From NCBI GenBank assembly GCA_947569365.1, contig CANOSM010000001.1:62001-126000 (forward strand): a stretch of DNA of 64,000 nt. Direction: 5' to 3'. Source of the DNA: an uncultured Clostridium sp. (GTDB lineage: Bacteria; Bacillota; Clostridia; TANB77; CAG-508). Below are positions 36,260 to 48,039 of the stretch, one piece after another; positions within the stretch are counted from its first letter, which is position 1; every line of letters begins with the position of its first letter. The notes beneath the pieces were generated by a model. The model was not told where the DNA came from. It was given only the letters and a program-made list of their open reading frames with translations, and did no database searches. Both the position numbers and the translations under genes were made by a program.

Positions 36260-36883
36260 ATGAAAATAATTGGTATAACAGGACCAAGCGGTGCTGGGAA
36301 AACTACTCTTTGTGAAATAGCAGAAAAAAAATATAGTTCAAAAATTATTGATGCAGATAAAATTGCTAAATTACTTTCAAATGATACAACATCCCAATAT
36401 TTTAAAGAAATGGTTAAATTATTTGGAATAGAATCATTACAAAAAGACGGAAAACTTGATAGAAGAAGAGTAGCTACTATAATATATTCAGATAATGATA
36501 AAAGAGAAAATTTAAACAAGCTTACATTTAATTATGTAGTAAAAGAAATAAAAAAAGATATAAGAAGAATAAAAGAATTAAATAATAGTAATATAAAAAA
36601 TACTGATATTATAATAATCGATGCACCACTTCTTTATGAAGCAGGATTAGAAAAAATATGTGATAAAGTAATTGCAGTAGTAGCAAGTGATGATGAAAAA
36701 TTAGATAGAATTTGTAAAAGGGATATGATAGACAAAGAATTTGCAATAAAAAGACTAAAAATTCAAAATAAAAATGAATTTTATATAAAAAATGCAGACT
36801 ATGTAATTTATAATGATAAGGATGTTGAAAAACTAGAAATATCGTTTAAGGAAATATCGGAGGAAATATGGAAAGATTTTTAA
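36260..36883 (+). CDS. coaE: Dephospho-CoA kinase
   Basis: The 207-aa protein has a P-loop IIGITGPSGAGKTTLCEI, followed by IIDADKIAKLL (the substrate-binding DAD motif) and IIIDAPLLYEAGLEKICD, all typical of CoaE. It catalyses the last step of coenzyme A synthesis. It overlaps the next gene by 16 nt and follows rnhA after 33 nt. Confidence 0.93.
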   Translation: MKIIGITGPSGAGKTTLCEIAEKKYSSKIIDADKIAKLLSNDTTSQYFKEMVKLFGIESLQKDGKLDRRRVATIIYSDNDKRENLNKLTFNYVVKEIKKDIRRIKELNNSNIKNTDIIIIDAPLLYEAGLEKICDKVIAVVASDDEKLDRICKRDMIDKEFAIKRLKIQNKNEFYIKNADYVIYNDKDVEKLEISFKEISEEIWKDF

Positions 36884-38272
36884 ATATACTAGGAAAGATA
36901 GTATTTATAGTACTACTTGTTGGAATTATAGGAGTTACATATTTTTTTTATAACAAATACTATTTTAATGATTACATAAAAGCACAAGTTAAATCAGGAA
37001 TTAGTGATTTTCACAAAGATGCAACAAAAAAGATAGATAAAAAAGCAAGTTATTGTATAGAAAATAAAGATTATAATGATGCAGTATTTTATAAAGAGTT
37101 TGAAGTAGAGAAAAATACAGCATATAGAGTAACATGTAAAATAAAAACAGAAAATGTAAGTTCAAAATATCAGGATGAACAACTAGATAATGAAGGTGCA
37201 ATAAAATATGGAGTAGGAGCCTGTATAGGAATTTTAGATACAACTGAACAAAGTAATATTGTATCTGGAAACTCTAATTGGGAAGAAATAGAATTTATGT
37301 TTAATTCAAGAAATAGAGAATATGTAAACTTGGGATTTAGACTTGGAGGATATAATGGAGAGTCTAAAGGAAAGGCATGGTTTTCAGATATAAAAGTAGA
37401 AAAAAGTACTATTGAATATAAAACATGGAATGTGGTATGCTTTAATATAAATAATATAGATGTAACATTAAATGGAAAAAAATATAAAGTATCAATGACT
37501 ACAGAAGACCAAAGAATAATTAGAGAAAACTTGGAAAGATTTGCTCGTTCAATGGAATCCTTTTCAGGTAATAAAATGAAAATAAATACTAAATGTATAG
37601 AAATACAAGAGCCACTTACAAGCTTATCTTACAGTAAAGAGAATGGATATTATATAGAACCTAAAGATGCATATAGCTTAATTAAAGATTATTTAAATAC
37701 AAATGAATATGACCATATATTCATGCGGAGTAAGATTTGGAGATGTAACAAAAGGAGTAGAGATTCCAGTAAACTCATGGATAGGACTTGGAGGAATGAG
37801 ATATAAAGATATTGGATTTTCAAATATAAGATTACCTAATAACATGCAAAATACAACTATGTATAAATATGATTTAATGTCAGATACATTTCCAGAAGAA
37901 GTATTTGTACATGAATTTCTACATACACTAGAGAGAAACTTAGGAGATTATGGATATACATTTCCAGCTCTTCATGATTATGCAGACTATGGGTATACAG
38001 AGCAAGGTACAGATGGGTTAAAAAAATGGTATAGAGATTATTTAAGAGGTGTAGTAAAAGCAAAGGATACATATGTTGGACTTTCTGATGAGGTTTATTT
38101 AACTAAACCATTACATTTAAGTGATTTTCAAAGTGCTACAAATGTTGAATTTGATACTCAGCCACCAAACTTCATTGTAGGAATATATAAAATTATAGTA
38201 TCATTATTTAACAACAAAACTGATGATGTAGGAATATCAGATAAAAATGTACAAGTTGAAATAACAGAATAA
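36868..38272 (+). CDS. Membrane-anchored HEXXH protein, split by a CGG +1 site
   Basis: The start (gaggaaat ATG) overlaps coaE. The N-terminal part has one membrane helix (about 8-28) and a beta-rich domain resembling a carbohydrate-binding-like module ([30 protein letters not shown]). The zero frame ends at 37806 after CGG at 37726; the +1 frame continues with [18 protein letters not shown] and [16 protein letters not shown], a HEXXH zinc-metallopeptidase motif. Skipping the C gives one 467-aa protein. It is likely an exterior metalloprotease. The family is not named. Confidence 0.75.
37726..37728 (+). other. CGG +1 recoding site (HEXXH protein)
   Basis: Context is atg-C-gga-gta-aga. The zero frame reads CGG AGT AAG and runs 26 more nonsense codons; skipping C gives Met-Gly-Val-Arg-Phe-Gly and the metallopeptidase domain. 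Confidence 0.75.
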
Positions 38273-38288
38273 AAGGAGAAAAAATAAA

Positions 38289-40453
<2,165 letters not shown>

Positions 40454-40465
40454 TTGGAGGTTTTT

Positions 40466-41971
40466 ATGGAGACAAATGATAAAAAAGAAAATACATCTAA
40501 AGTACAAAATATATTAAAAATATCAATAATAGCATGTGCTATTATTACTGTAATAGTTATAATATTTCTATTTTATTTTATGTATCAAGATTCATTACTT
40601 ATAAGAATTTCAATAGATGGAATAACATATAAAATTACTGAAAATACACAAGATGAAAAAGAAAATGAGTATAAAGATGTAAATGGAGAAAATTATAGAG
40701 TTGGAAAAATAACTATATTAAATGATAAAAATGAAAGTATTGATAAAAATATAATTGCTATAAATAAAGATGAGGTATTATACTTTTCAATAAAAACAAT
40801 TGCTGAAATACAGGGCTATACATATACACTTGGAGAAAAAGACGAATTTACTACATCTACGGATAGATGTCATGTTACTTGTAGTGGAGAAGATGTTAGT
40901 TTCATTTCAGAATCAAATGAGATATATAAATATGTATTTAAGCCAGAAGGAAATAATACAGATAATCAATCAGAAATTGTGATGGAAGAACATGAGAATT
41001 ATAAATTAAAAGATAAAGTAAAATTAATAAATGGAGAATTATATGCAACTGCAGAAACTATATCTAAAGGATTTAATTCACCAATAAATGTTGCAGGAAA
41101 AAAGATTGAAATGTATTCTTTAAAATACTTAAAAAGTGCATATGAGCCTATTATTTCAGATGCAGGATATTCATTAAATACAATATTTAGAAATGAAAGA
41201 GCAATGATAAATGAAATTGCAATTGTATCAAAAAATGGTGCAAACAATTCAAATGGTGCATTATATGGAATTTGTGAAACTGCAACAGGAAATAATGTTA
41301 CAGATACAAGATATGATTCAATACAATACTTACAAAATATAGATAAATTTGTAGTTTCATCAAATGGAAAATGTGGAATAATAGAAATAAAAGAAGAAAA
41401 TGGTAAGAAAGTTGCAAAAGAAGTAATTGAAGTAAAGTATGATAATATTTCTTTGTTAGATGCAGAAAAGGGTTTATTTATAATAAAAGAAGTAAATCTA
41501 TATGGTGTAATTAATAATGAAGGAAAGAAAATTGTACCAACAGAATTTTCATCAATAGGAATTGGAGAAGTAGAACCATATGCTAAGCAAGGAATAACAA
41601 ATCCTTATTTATTATTTGATAAATGTATACCAGTACAAATAAATGGAATTTACTCTTTATACAGTTTAGAAGGAGATAGACTGATAGACAATCTTGCAGG
41701 ATATGGATGTAGTAATGCTGAAACAGTATTATCATATGCTGGAAATGTTCTAATAATTCCTGAATCAGCAGGCTTAGGGTTTGAAGGAATTGTTATAAAA
41801 AGAGCAAGTGGAGAAGGAAAATATGGAGTTATCTCAACTAATGGAACAATGAAAATAACAGCTATATATGACTCAATATATTCTATAACTAGAGATAATA
41901 AAACAGAATATTTTGCACAAAGGACAGGAGAACAAGCAAGATACTTAAAAGATGTAATTAATTCATTCTAA
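40466..41971 (+). CDS. Membrane-anchored WG-repeat protein
   Basis: The product is 501 aa from the ATG at 40466 (ttggaggttttt before it). An N-terminal membrane helix (about 16-39) is followed by a copper-amine-oxidase-like/uncharacterised region and WG-like beta repeats: SNGKCGIIEIKEENG, LYGVINNEGKKIVPTEFSS, GEGKYGVISTNGTMKITAIY. WG repeats often serve as extracellular binding modules. It lies between tgt and TIGR04086, where other Clostridia carry yajC. Confidence 0.7.
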   Translation: METNDKKENTSKVQNILKISIIACAIITVIVIIFLFYFMYQDSLLIRISIDGITYKITENTQDEKENEYKDVNGENYRVGKITILNDKNESIDKNIIAINKDEVLYFSIKTIAEIQGYTYTLGEKDEFTTSTDRCHVTCSGEDVSFISESNEIYKYVFKPEGNNTDNQSEIVMEEHENYKLKDKVKLINGELYATAETISKGFNSPINVAGKKIEMYSLKYLKSAYEPIISDAGYSLNTIFRNERAMINEIAIVSKNGANNSNGALYGICETATGNNVTDTRYDSIQYLQNIDKFVVSSNGKCGIIEIKEENGKKVAKEVIEVKYDNISLLDAEKGLFIIKEVNLYGVINNEGKKIVPTEFSSIGIGEVEPYAKQGITNPYLLFDKCIPVQINGIYSLYSLEGDRLIDNLAGYGCSNAETVLSYAGNVLIIPESAGLGFEGIVIKRASGEGKYGVISTNGTMKITAIYDSIYSITRDNKTEYFAQRTGEQARYLKDVINSF

Positions 41972-42036
41972 AAATTAAAGTAAAATAGAATAAAATAAAG
42001 TCTCTTTAATATACATTATTTAAGGAGGCTTTTATT

Positions 42037-42423
42037 ATGGAGAAAGTTGAAAAATATAGTACAAATAGGTTAGTAAATATATTAAGTGGTATTTTATTTT
42101 CATTTGGAATTACAATGATATTATTTTTAATATTTGGAATAGTTTTATCATATACTTCTATTTCAGAAGATACTATTAATCCAGTAATAATTGTTATAAC
42201 TGGTATAAGTATTTTAATAGGTGCATCTGTTTCTTGTATAAAGCTAGAGAAAAATGGATTAATTACAGGAGGCATAATAGGAATTATATATATAGGAATT
42301 TTATATGTAATATCAAGTATGTTAAATAATAATTTCGGATTAAATACATATTCTATAGTAATGATAATAGCATCATGTATAACTGGAATGATAGGTGGAG
42401 TAATAGGTGTTAATTTAAAATAA
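42037..42423 (+). CDS. TIGR04086 family membrane protein
   Basis: The 128-aa protein has four membrane helices and small Gly-rich turns (GILFSFGIT, ITGGIIGIIYIGI, GMIGGVIGVNLK), as in TIGR04086. Location between tgt and secDF is the usual one for this family in Clostridia. Ribosome site is aggaggc. Function unknown. Confidence 0.8.
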   Translation: MEKVEKYSTNRLVNILSGILFSFGITMILFLIFGIVLSYTSISEDTINPVIIVITGISILIGASVSCIKLEKNGLITGGIIGIIYIGILYVISSMLNNNFGLNTYSIVMIIASCITGMIGGVIGVNLK

Positions 42424-42483
42424 AAATATATTAAAGGATTAAAAAAAGTAGTATACTTAAAGTAAAAATAAGGAGCAATAATA

Positions 42484-42698
42484 ATGAGTGAAAAGATTTA
42501 TACAATAGTGATTTAGATTTTATAATAGATACAAAGGAAAAACTAAAAGGATTCAAATTATTTAGTTTAATTACAAAAATAGAAGAAGCGTTTAATAAAG
42601 AAGTAGATGCTTTTGAAAAAGCAGAAATTATTGAGAATTCAAAAATAGATAGTGAAATAAAAAAACAGGAGTTATTGTATATGAAAAATAAAGAATAA
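42484..42698 (+). pseudogene. MNT nucleotidyltransferase relic
   Basis: It begins ATGAGTGAAAAGATTTATAC, the same start as the intact gene at 4070, but jumps after 25 nt to the middle (DLDFIIDTKEKLKGFKLF). The GSx segment of the active site is deleted. A run of seven A near the end is one base short, which changes the last residues. It is a dead copy of a family member, diverged from the 4070 gene, so it came from a second MNT/HEPN locus. The decay here is not linked to CGG. Confidence 0.75.
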
Positions 42699-42737
42699 AA
42701 TTATTTTATTTAGAAATAAATATAGAATAGAAATAAG

Positions 42738-42773
42738 AAAATGCTTTAAAATAGATTTATTTAGAGCATTTTT
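42738..42773 (+). terminator. Terminator before the HD gene
   Basis: The stem AAAATGCTTTAAA / TTTAGAGCATTTT ends in T5. The remaining 42774-42950 is AT-rich without a gene. Confidence 0.75.
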
Positions 42774-42950
42774 CTCATTTCTTAAATGTATTTGTTAATT
42801 TATATTTTCCTAAAATTCTAATAATTTTATATAAATCTCTATTAAAAACTATTATATACAACTGTTTATTTTAAAAATAGTTGTTAAAAAGGTTGATATT
42901 TTTATTTTTTTAATATAAAATTTACAAATGAAAAGACTAAGGAGGACAAG

Positions 42951-43610
42951 TTGGTAACATTAGAAGAATTAAAAAAAGATGAGGAAGTAGAATGTTTCAT
43001 CAAAAATGCACAAAGACAGTTAGATGCACTAGGATATACAGAACATTCTCATAGACATTTAAACTTAGTATCTAAAAGAGCTGCTACCATACTTAGAACA
43101 CTTGGACATGATGAACATTCTGTAGAACTTGCTAAAATAGCAGGATACCTGCACGATATAGGAAATGCTGTAAATAGAGTAGATCATGCACATTCTGGAG
43201 CAATATTATCTTATGAAATATTAAAAAAATTTGATATTCCTACTGAAGATAGAATTGAAATTATGATGGCTATAGGAAACCATGATGAAGCAACAGGAAA
43301 TGTAGTAAGTGATATATCAGCAGCATTAATACTTGCGGACAAGTCTGATGTTCATAAAACTAGAGTTTCTAAGACAAATATATCTTTATTTAATAAACAT
43401 GATAAAGTAAACTATGCAGTAACAGATTCAGAACTTATATTAAATAAAGAATCAAGGAAAGTAACTCTTAAATTAAAAATAGATACAAAAGTATGTCCTG
43501 TTTTAAAATACTTTGAAATATTTATGGACAGAACAATGATGAGTAAAAATGCTGCTCAATACTTAGGACTATGGTTTGAACTCAATATTAATGATACTAA
43601 TTTGTTATAG
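42951..43610 (+). CDS. HD-domain phosphohydrolase
   Basis: The 219-aa protein starts with TTG after aaggagg. HD-type metal residues: HSHRHLNLVSKRAATIL (first His), IAGYLHDIGNAVNRVDHAHSGA (HD pair and following His), NHDEATG and SAALILADKSDVHK (last Asp). It probably hydrolyses a nucleotide or a cyclic dinucleotide. It sits immediately upstream of secD (12-nt gap), the usual place in Clostridia. Confidence 0.87.
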   Translation: MVTLEELKKDEEVECFIKNAQRQLDALGYTEHSHRHLNLVSKRAATILRTLGHDEHSVELAKIAGYLHDIGNAVNRVDHAHSGAILSYEILKKFDIPTEDRIEIMMAIGNHDEATGNVVSDISAALILADKSDVHKTRVSKTNISLFNKHDKVNYAVTDSELILNKESRKVTLKLKIDTKVCPVLKYFEIFMDRTMMSKNAAQYLGLWFELNINDTNLL

Positions 43611-43622
43611 GAGGTAAATACA

Positions 43623-45110
43623 TTGAAACAAGAGAAAACAACAAAAATTTTAGAAATGATTTTATTAATACTTATTATTGTATTAATAATAACAATTTCA
43701 TTTTTTGGAATCCTACGTAAAAATTTAAATTCATGGTATAATAAAATACCAGATTATGAACTAGGAAAAGAATTAAGTAAAATGAGAGTATTGACATTTT
43801 CAGTAGATACTTCTACAAAAGAAATAGAAGATACAGAAAATACTGATGAAACTTCTACAGATGTAGATAAAACAGTTTCAAATGATGACAAAAAAGATAC
43901 ATCAAAAGATAAAGAAAAAAATGATGATGATAAAAAGGACTCAGAAAAATCAGAAGAAAAGAAAGAAGAACCTGTAAACCCTAAAGAAAATCTAACAAAA
44001 GAAAACTACGAAAAAGCAAAAGACATAATTGAAAAAAGATTAGCAAAAGCAGAGATTACAGATAGTGAAGTTGTTGTTAACAAAGAAAGTGGAGATATAA
44101 ATATATATGTTCCATTTAATGATACAGCAAATAGAGTAGCAAATTATGTAACAGGACAAGGTAAAATAGAAATAGTAGATTCAAAGACAAATGAGGTACT
44201 TATTCCACAAAGCATGATTAAATCTGTTTCTAAATATTCAACTTTAAGTTCACAAGATGAAGAAGATACATCTACTACAGAAAATAAATCTAATGAAACT
44301 AAATATGATTTTGGTCTAACAATTAGTTTTACAAATGAAGGTATAAATAAACTTTCTGAAGTAACAAAAACATATATAGATGTATTAAATGATAAAGGAG
44401 AATCAGATCCTAAAACTGTTGCACTTAAAATAGATGATGAGACAGTATATACAACATATTTTGATCCAGATGGAGCATATACTGAATTGAATATTCCTAT
44501 TTTCTCAGGTGTTACAGATCAGCAATATGATGCATATAGAGAAAATATAGAAGTATATGAAACAAATATAAGTTCAGGATTATTACCTATAGTATATACT
44601 GCAAATGAAACAACATTTTTAGATAATGATTTTAATAAAACAATAATATTTATAGGAATTATAGTATTTGCTATTATAACTTTAATTATAGGAATTATTT
44701 TAATAACAAAATATAAAGGAAAAGGTTTATTAGGATTTATATCACAAATTGGATATATTGCAACATACCTAATATTAATAAGAATTACAAAAGAAACACT
44801 TACTATATTTGGTATGATTTCACTCGCAGCACTTACATTAATAAACTTTATGTTTATAGCAAAATTAATCTATGATAAGAAGAATAGTTTTGTTAAAAAA
44901 TCAATAGATTTAGCACTAAAATTAATTCCAGTGATAATAGTTGCAATAGTATTTGTGTTTGCATCTAGTATAGAACTAAAATCTGTTGGTGCAGTGCTAT
45001 TCTGGGGATTATTAATATTAATACCATATAATCTAATATTTACTGAAAATTTACTTAGTATAAAAAAACATCTTGAGAAGATTGGAGGTAAAAATAGTGA
45101 AAGAAACTAA
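43623..45110 (+). CDS. secD: Protein translocase subunit SecD (divergent)
   Basis: The 495-aa protein starts with TTG after aggagg. One N-terminal helix, an acidic/Lys-rich linker (about 70-115), then a P1-like domain: LTKENYEKAKDIIEKRLAKA and VVVNKESGDINIYVPF, the SecD hallmark. After IVYTANETTFLDNDF come about five membrane helices. The linker is longer and the membrane part shorter and more diverged than usual. SecD and SecF use the proton gradient to pull proteins out of SecYEG. It is followed by secF with overlap. Confidence 0.88.
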   Translation: MKQEKTTKILEMILLILIIVLIITISFFGILRKNLNSWYNKIPDYELGKELSKMRVLTFSVDTSTKEIEDTENTDETSTDVDKTVSNDDKKDTSKDKEKNDDDKKDSEKSEEKKEEPVNPKENLTKENYEKAKDIIEKRLAKAEITDSEVVVNKESGDINIYVPFNDTANRVANYVTGQGKIEIVDSKTNEVLIPQSMIKSVSKYSTLSSQDEEDTSTTENKSNETKYDFGLTISFTNEGINKLSEVTKTYIDVLNDKGESDPKTVALKIDDETVYTTYFDPDGAYTELNIPIFSGVTDQQYDAYRENIEVYETNISSGLLPIVYTANETTFLDNDFNKTIIFIGIIVFAIITLIIGIILITKYKGKGLLGFISQIGYIATYLILIRITKETLTIFGMISLAALTLINFMFIAKLIYDKKNSFVKKSIDLALKLIPVIIVAIVFVFASSIELKSVGAVLFWGLLILIPYNLIFTENLLSIKKHLEKIGGKNSERN

Positions 45111-45897
45111 CTTTTTTAAAAATAATTTTATATATATCATAATGATAATTGCTATTATAGCAGGATCAATAGTTGTAGGAATGAAAGGATTTCGCTATAG
45201 CCTAGAAAATTCTAATCATAAAAGATTTGAAATAATTCTAGAATCTCCTTATGATGAAAAAGAGATGAAAGACATTGTAAAATCAGTTATAAAAGATAAT
45301 CATATAGTAAGAACTTCTTCTTTATTTGGAACAACAGTTGCAATAGATGCAAAAGATTTTTCAGATGAAGAGATAAATTCCCTATTTAACAAAATAAATG
45401 AAAAATATGGAACAGATTACAGTATGAAGACATTACAATTATCTAAGATTATAGAAGAATATGAACTTTCTGATATAGCAAATATGGAAGATAAAGAAAT
45501 AAATGAAAAAATAAAACAAATAAAAGAAAAATATAATCTAGATTTTACAAAAGAAGAATTATCAGATACATCAAAAATAAAAGCAGATATAACAAACATA
45601 GTTGGAATAGATATAATGGATACTATAAATAAATTTATGATTCCAGTAATAACAGCGGTAGCAATAATCATTATTTATATTTCATTAAGAGGTATGAAAT
45701 ATGATAAACTATTACTAATAAAATTACTTCTAAAATTAGTAATAACAGAAGCATTTTTAGTAGCTGTAATTGCAATAGTAAGATTACCATTAAATAACAT
45801 AATAATTACAGGATTAACAGTAATAGGATTTGCCGAACTTGTTATATTTAATGTTAAAAGTGAAAAAATGATTGAAAATAAAAATCTAGAAGAATAA
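45097..45897 (+). CDS. secF: Protein translocase subunit SecF (short, divergent)
   Basis: The product is about 266 aa from GTG 45097 (ggaggta before it), overlapping secD by 14 nt. Beginning: FFKNNFIYIIMIIAIIAGS (first helix), then GMKGFRYSLENSNHKRFEI. Only about three or four helices remain at the C-terminus, fewer than the six of typical SecF, and the usual GG motif is weak. It is called secF mainly by position and overlapping arrangement. The inserted acidic helix (about 130-170) is odd. Confidence 0.7.
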   Translation: MKETNFFKNNFIYIIMIIAIIAGSIVVGMKGFRYSLENSNHKRFEIILESPYDEKEMKDIVKSVIKDNHIVRTSSLFGTTVAIDAKDFSDEEINSLFNKINEKYGTDYSMKTLQLSKIIEEYELSDIANMEDKEINEKIKQIKEKYNLDFTKEELSDTSKIKADITNIVGIDIMDTINKFMIPVITAVAIIIIYISLRGMKYDKLLLIKLLLKLVITEAFLVAVIAIVRLPLNNIIITGLTVIGFAELVIFNVKSEKMIENKNLEE

Positions 45898-45916
45898 TAA
45901 TATCAAAAATAAAAAT

Positions 45917-45962
45917 AAAAGGGGAAATAATATTTTAAAATATATGTTATTCCTCTTTTTTC
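45917..45962 (+). terminator. Terminator after secF
   Basis: The stem AAAAGGGGAAATAA / TTATTCCTCTTTTT with one bulge is followed by more T. Confidence 0.72.
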
Positions 45963-46061
45963 TTATATAAATTTATTAAAATTATTGAAAAATTAGTATC
46001 TCAATTATATAATATAAAATAAATTTTGATAAATTAATTTCAAAATCTAAAAGGAGGAAAA

Positions 46062-48020
46062 ATGCCAAATAAAGAACGAAAAATAAAAAAAGCTATGACA
46101 CCTAAAGAAAAAGCTATTTTCCAAGATAAATTAAGAAAATTAATTTTACTAAGAAATTATACAAAAAATAAACTATCAGAAAATGCAGAAATAAAAAGAG
46201 TACAAGAAACTACAGATATTTTGCTTGCAGACGATAGTAAAATACAAGACGCAATGCTTTTGGATTTAGGAAATGTAGATACAATAGATAAAGATATAAC
46301 AAAACTTTTGGAAGTTGATACAAAGGTTATAAAGGATGATGAAATAAGTTTTATAAATGGACTTGAAAAAAAACAAATAAAAGAATTACTTGCAAGAGGA
46401 CTTTCGATTGAAGACATAGAAAGACTTAAAAGACAAGTGCAAAGAAATTCAATTCCAGTAGATCCAGATATGCTTAAAGAAGAAATAATAATATCAGCTA
46501 TAGAAAATGGAAAATTGACACCATTAGAAGATGATGATTTTCAAATAGAATTAACTCAAGATGCAGAACTTACATCAAATCTTATGAAAGTTTCTTCTAA
46601 AGAAACAGATAAAAAACAAGAAGATGAGAAAAAAGATGGATTTATACTACCTGGAATAAAAGCGATGTTATTAGAAGGTGATGAAAAAGCATTTTCAAAA
46701 AATACACCATTAACAGAAAAGCAAATGCTAAGAAAAATTTCAGAACAAACAGGATATGTTGTTATAGAAGATGAAAATGGAGACCTTCAAGTATCAACTC
46801 TTGAAGATAGGATGACAATAACTTCTAAAGGTGGAAAATTTGATGAGAAATATATTGAAATGCTAGAAAAAGAATTAGAAAATGAAATTGCAAAGTATAA
46901 AAGAATAGGGATGGATTTATCTCTGCTTGAAAAACAATTAAGAGAAAAATTAGATAAAAGAATTTCAGGAACAGAGCTTGTTATGCAAGAAGATGAAAAA
47001 GATAAGATAGTATTAAAAGCAATAACAAAACAACAAAGAAAAGAAAAAAATAAAGAAGTCGATAAAGAAAAACAAGAAATTGCTGACTCAATAGGAGTAG
47101 ATCCATCTGAAATTATATCAATAATAAGATTTAAATCCCCTGAATCCTTTGGACAAATAATGAATATGGATACAAATAAAACTAATACATATGTTGCTAT
47201 AAGATTTAAAAACGGTAATTTTAAATGTTATATGGAAGAAGAGAAAAAATCTAGAGGAAGAAAATCAGTAAAGACAGAAGAAGGTAAAAAGACTTATAAA
47301 GAAGTATCAGATTATAGTGTTACACCAGTAATGAATCAAATTGCTCCTGCAATGAAGGATAAATCTGGTTCAGGACTAATTACAGATGTATATGCATGGG
47401 AAGCACAAGCTGGAAAAACAAACGAAAATAGTAATAAATATGATGTAGTACAAATTAATATTGCAGGATCAAATCCAAACGATAATAGAGACACATTAAT
47501 AAGAATAACTACATGTGGTAAAGTAACAGTAGATGCAGTTACGAATCATGGTGATGGATATGACTTTGATAGAAATGGTGTTGAGAAAATGTATCCAGAT
47601 GGAGATGTTGTAATTGGTTCAAAAGAATATAAAATACATGATAAAGAAACAGCCCAAAAAGAACGTTCAGTAGAAAAAGAAGAACCTAATAATTCTGTAA
47701 CTTTTTATCAAGATATAGAAAAAAGAATTGCATTACTAGAAGAATTAATGGAAATAGATGAAAAAATATATGAATTAGAAAATGATGTTTTACCCGATGT
47801 AACTATAATAGCAGGAAAAGTAATTGGTGGAGAAGGAGTTAGAGAAGGATTAGAATATTCAGAAGAAAGTAGACAAGTACAAATTGATGAAGCAGTTTCA
47901 AGAAGAGGAGAAATTCTTCAAGAACTTGGATATTCAGAAAGCGATTTAGAATATGCAAAAAAGGAAGCTGAAAAAATGAAAGAGGCAGAAGATGAAAAGA
48001 CAATTTATAGTAATCATTAA
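46062..48020 (+). CDS. Large charged protein of unknown function
   Basis: The 652-aa soluble, highly charged protein is rich in helices. It starts MPNKERKIKKAMTPKEKAIF and has long coiled-coil-like stretches (about 255-310, 545-650). A middle region, SIIRFKSPESFGQIM and VAIRFKNGNFKCYMEE, looks like a beta domain. No signal or membrane segment. I know no family. A strong aggagga site supports the start. It is directly upstream of metG (19-nt gap), so perhaps co-transcribed. Confidence 0.6.
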   Translation: MPNKERKIKKAMTPKEKAIFQDKLRKLILLRNYTKNKLSENAEIKRVQETTDILLADDSKIQDAMLLDLGNVDTIDKDITKLLEVDTKVIKDDEISFINGLEKKQIKELLARGLSIEDIERLKRQVQRNSIPVDPDMLKEEIIISAIENGKLTPLEDDDFQIELTQDAELTSNLMKVSSKETDKKQEDEKKDGFILPGIKAMLLEGDEKAFSKNTPLTEKQMLRKISEQTGYVVIEDENGDLQVSTLEDRMTITSKGGKFDEKYIEMLEKELENEIAKYKRIGMDLSLLEKQLREKLDKRISGTELVMQEDEKDKIVLKAITKQQRKEKNKEVDKEKQEIADSIGVDPSEIISIIRFKSPESFGQIMNMDTNKTNTYVAIRFKNGNFKCYMEEEKKSRGRKSVKTEEGKKTYKEVSDYSVTPVMNQIAPAMKDKSGSGLITDVYAWEAQAGKTNENSNKYDVVQINIAGSNPNDNRDTLIRITTCGKVTVDAVTNHGDGYDFDRNGVEKMYPDGDVVIGSKEYKIHDKETAQKERSVEKEEPNNSVTFYQDIEKRIALLEELMEIDEKIYELENDVLPDVTIIAGKVIGGEGVREGLEYSEESRQVQIDEAVSRRGEILQELGYSESDLEYAKKEAEKMKEAEDEKTIYSNH

Positions 48021-48039
48021 TAAAAAGGAAAGGTGACTT

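Noticed and set aside
40800..40982. Plus-strand 60-codon frame inside the WG-repeat gene at 40466
   Set aside because: It overlaps a well-supported gene in another frame and has no motif or ribosome site.
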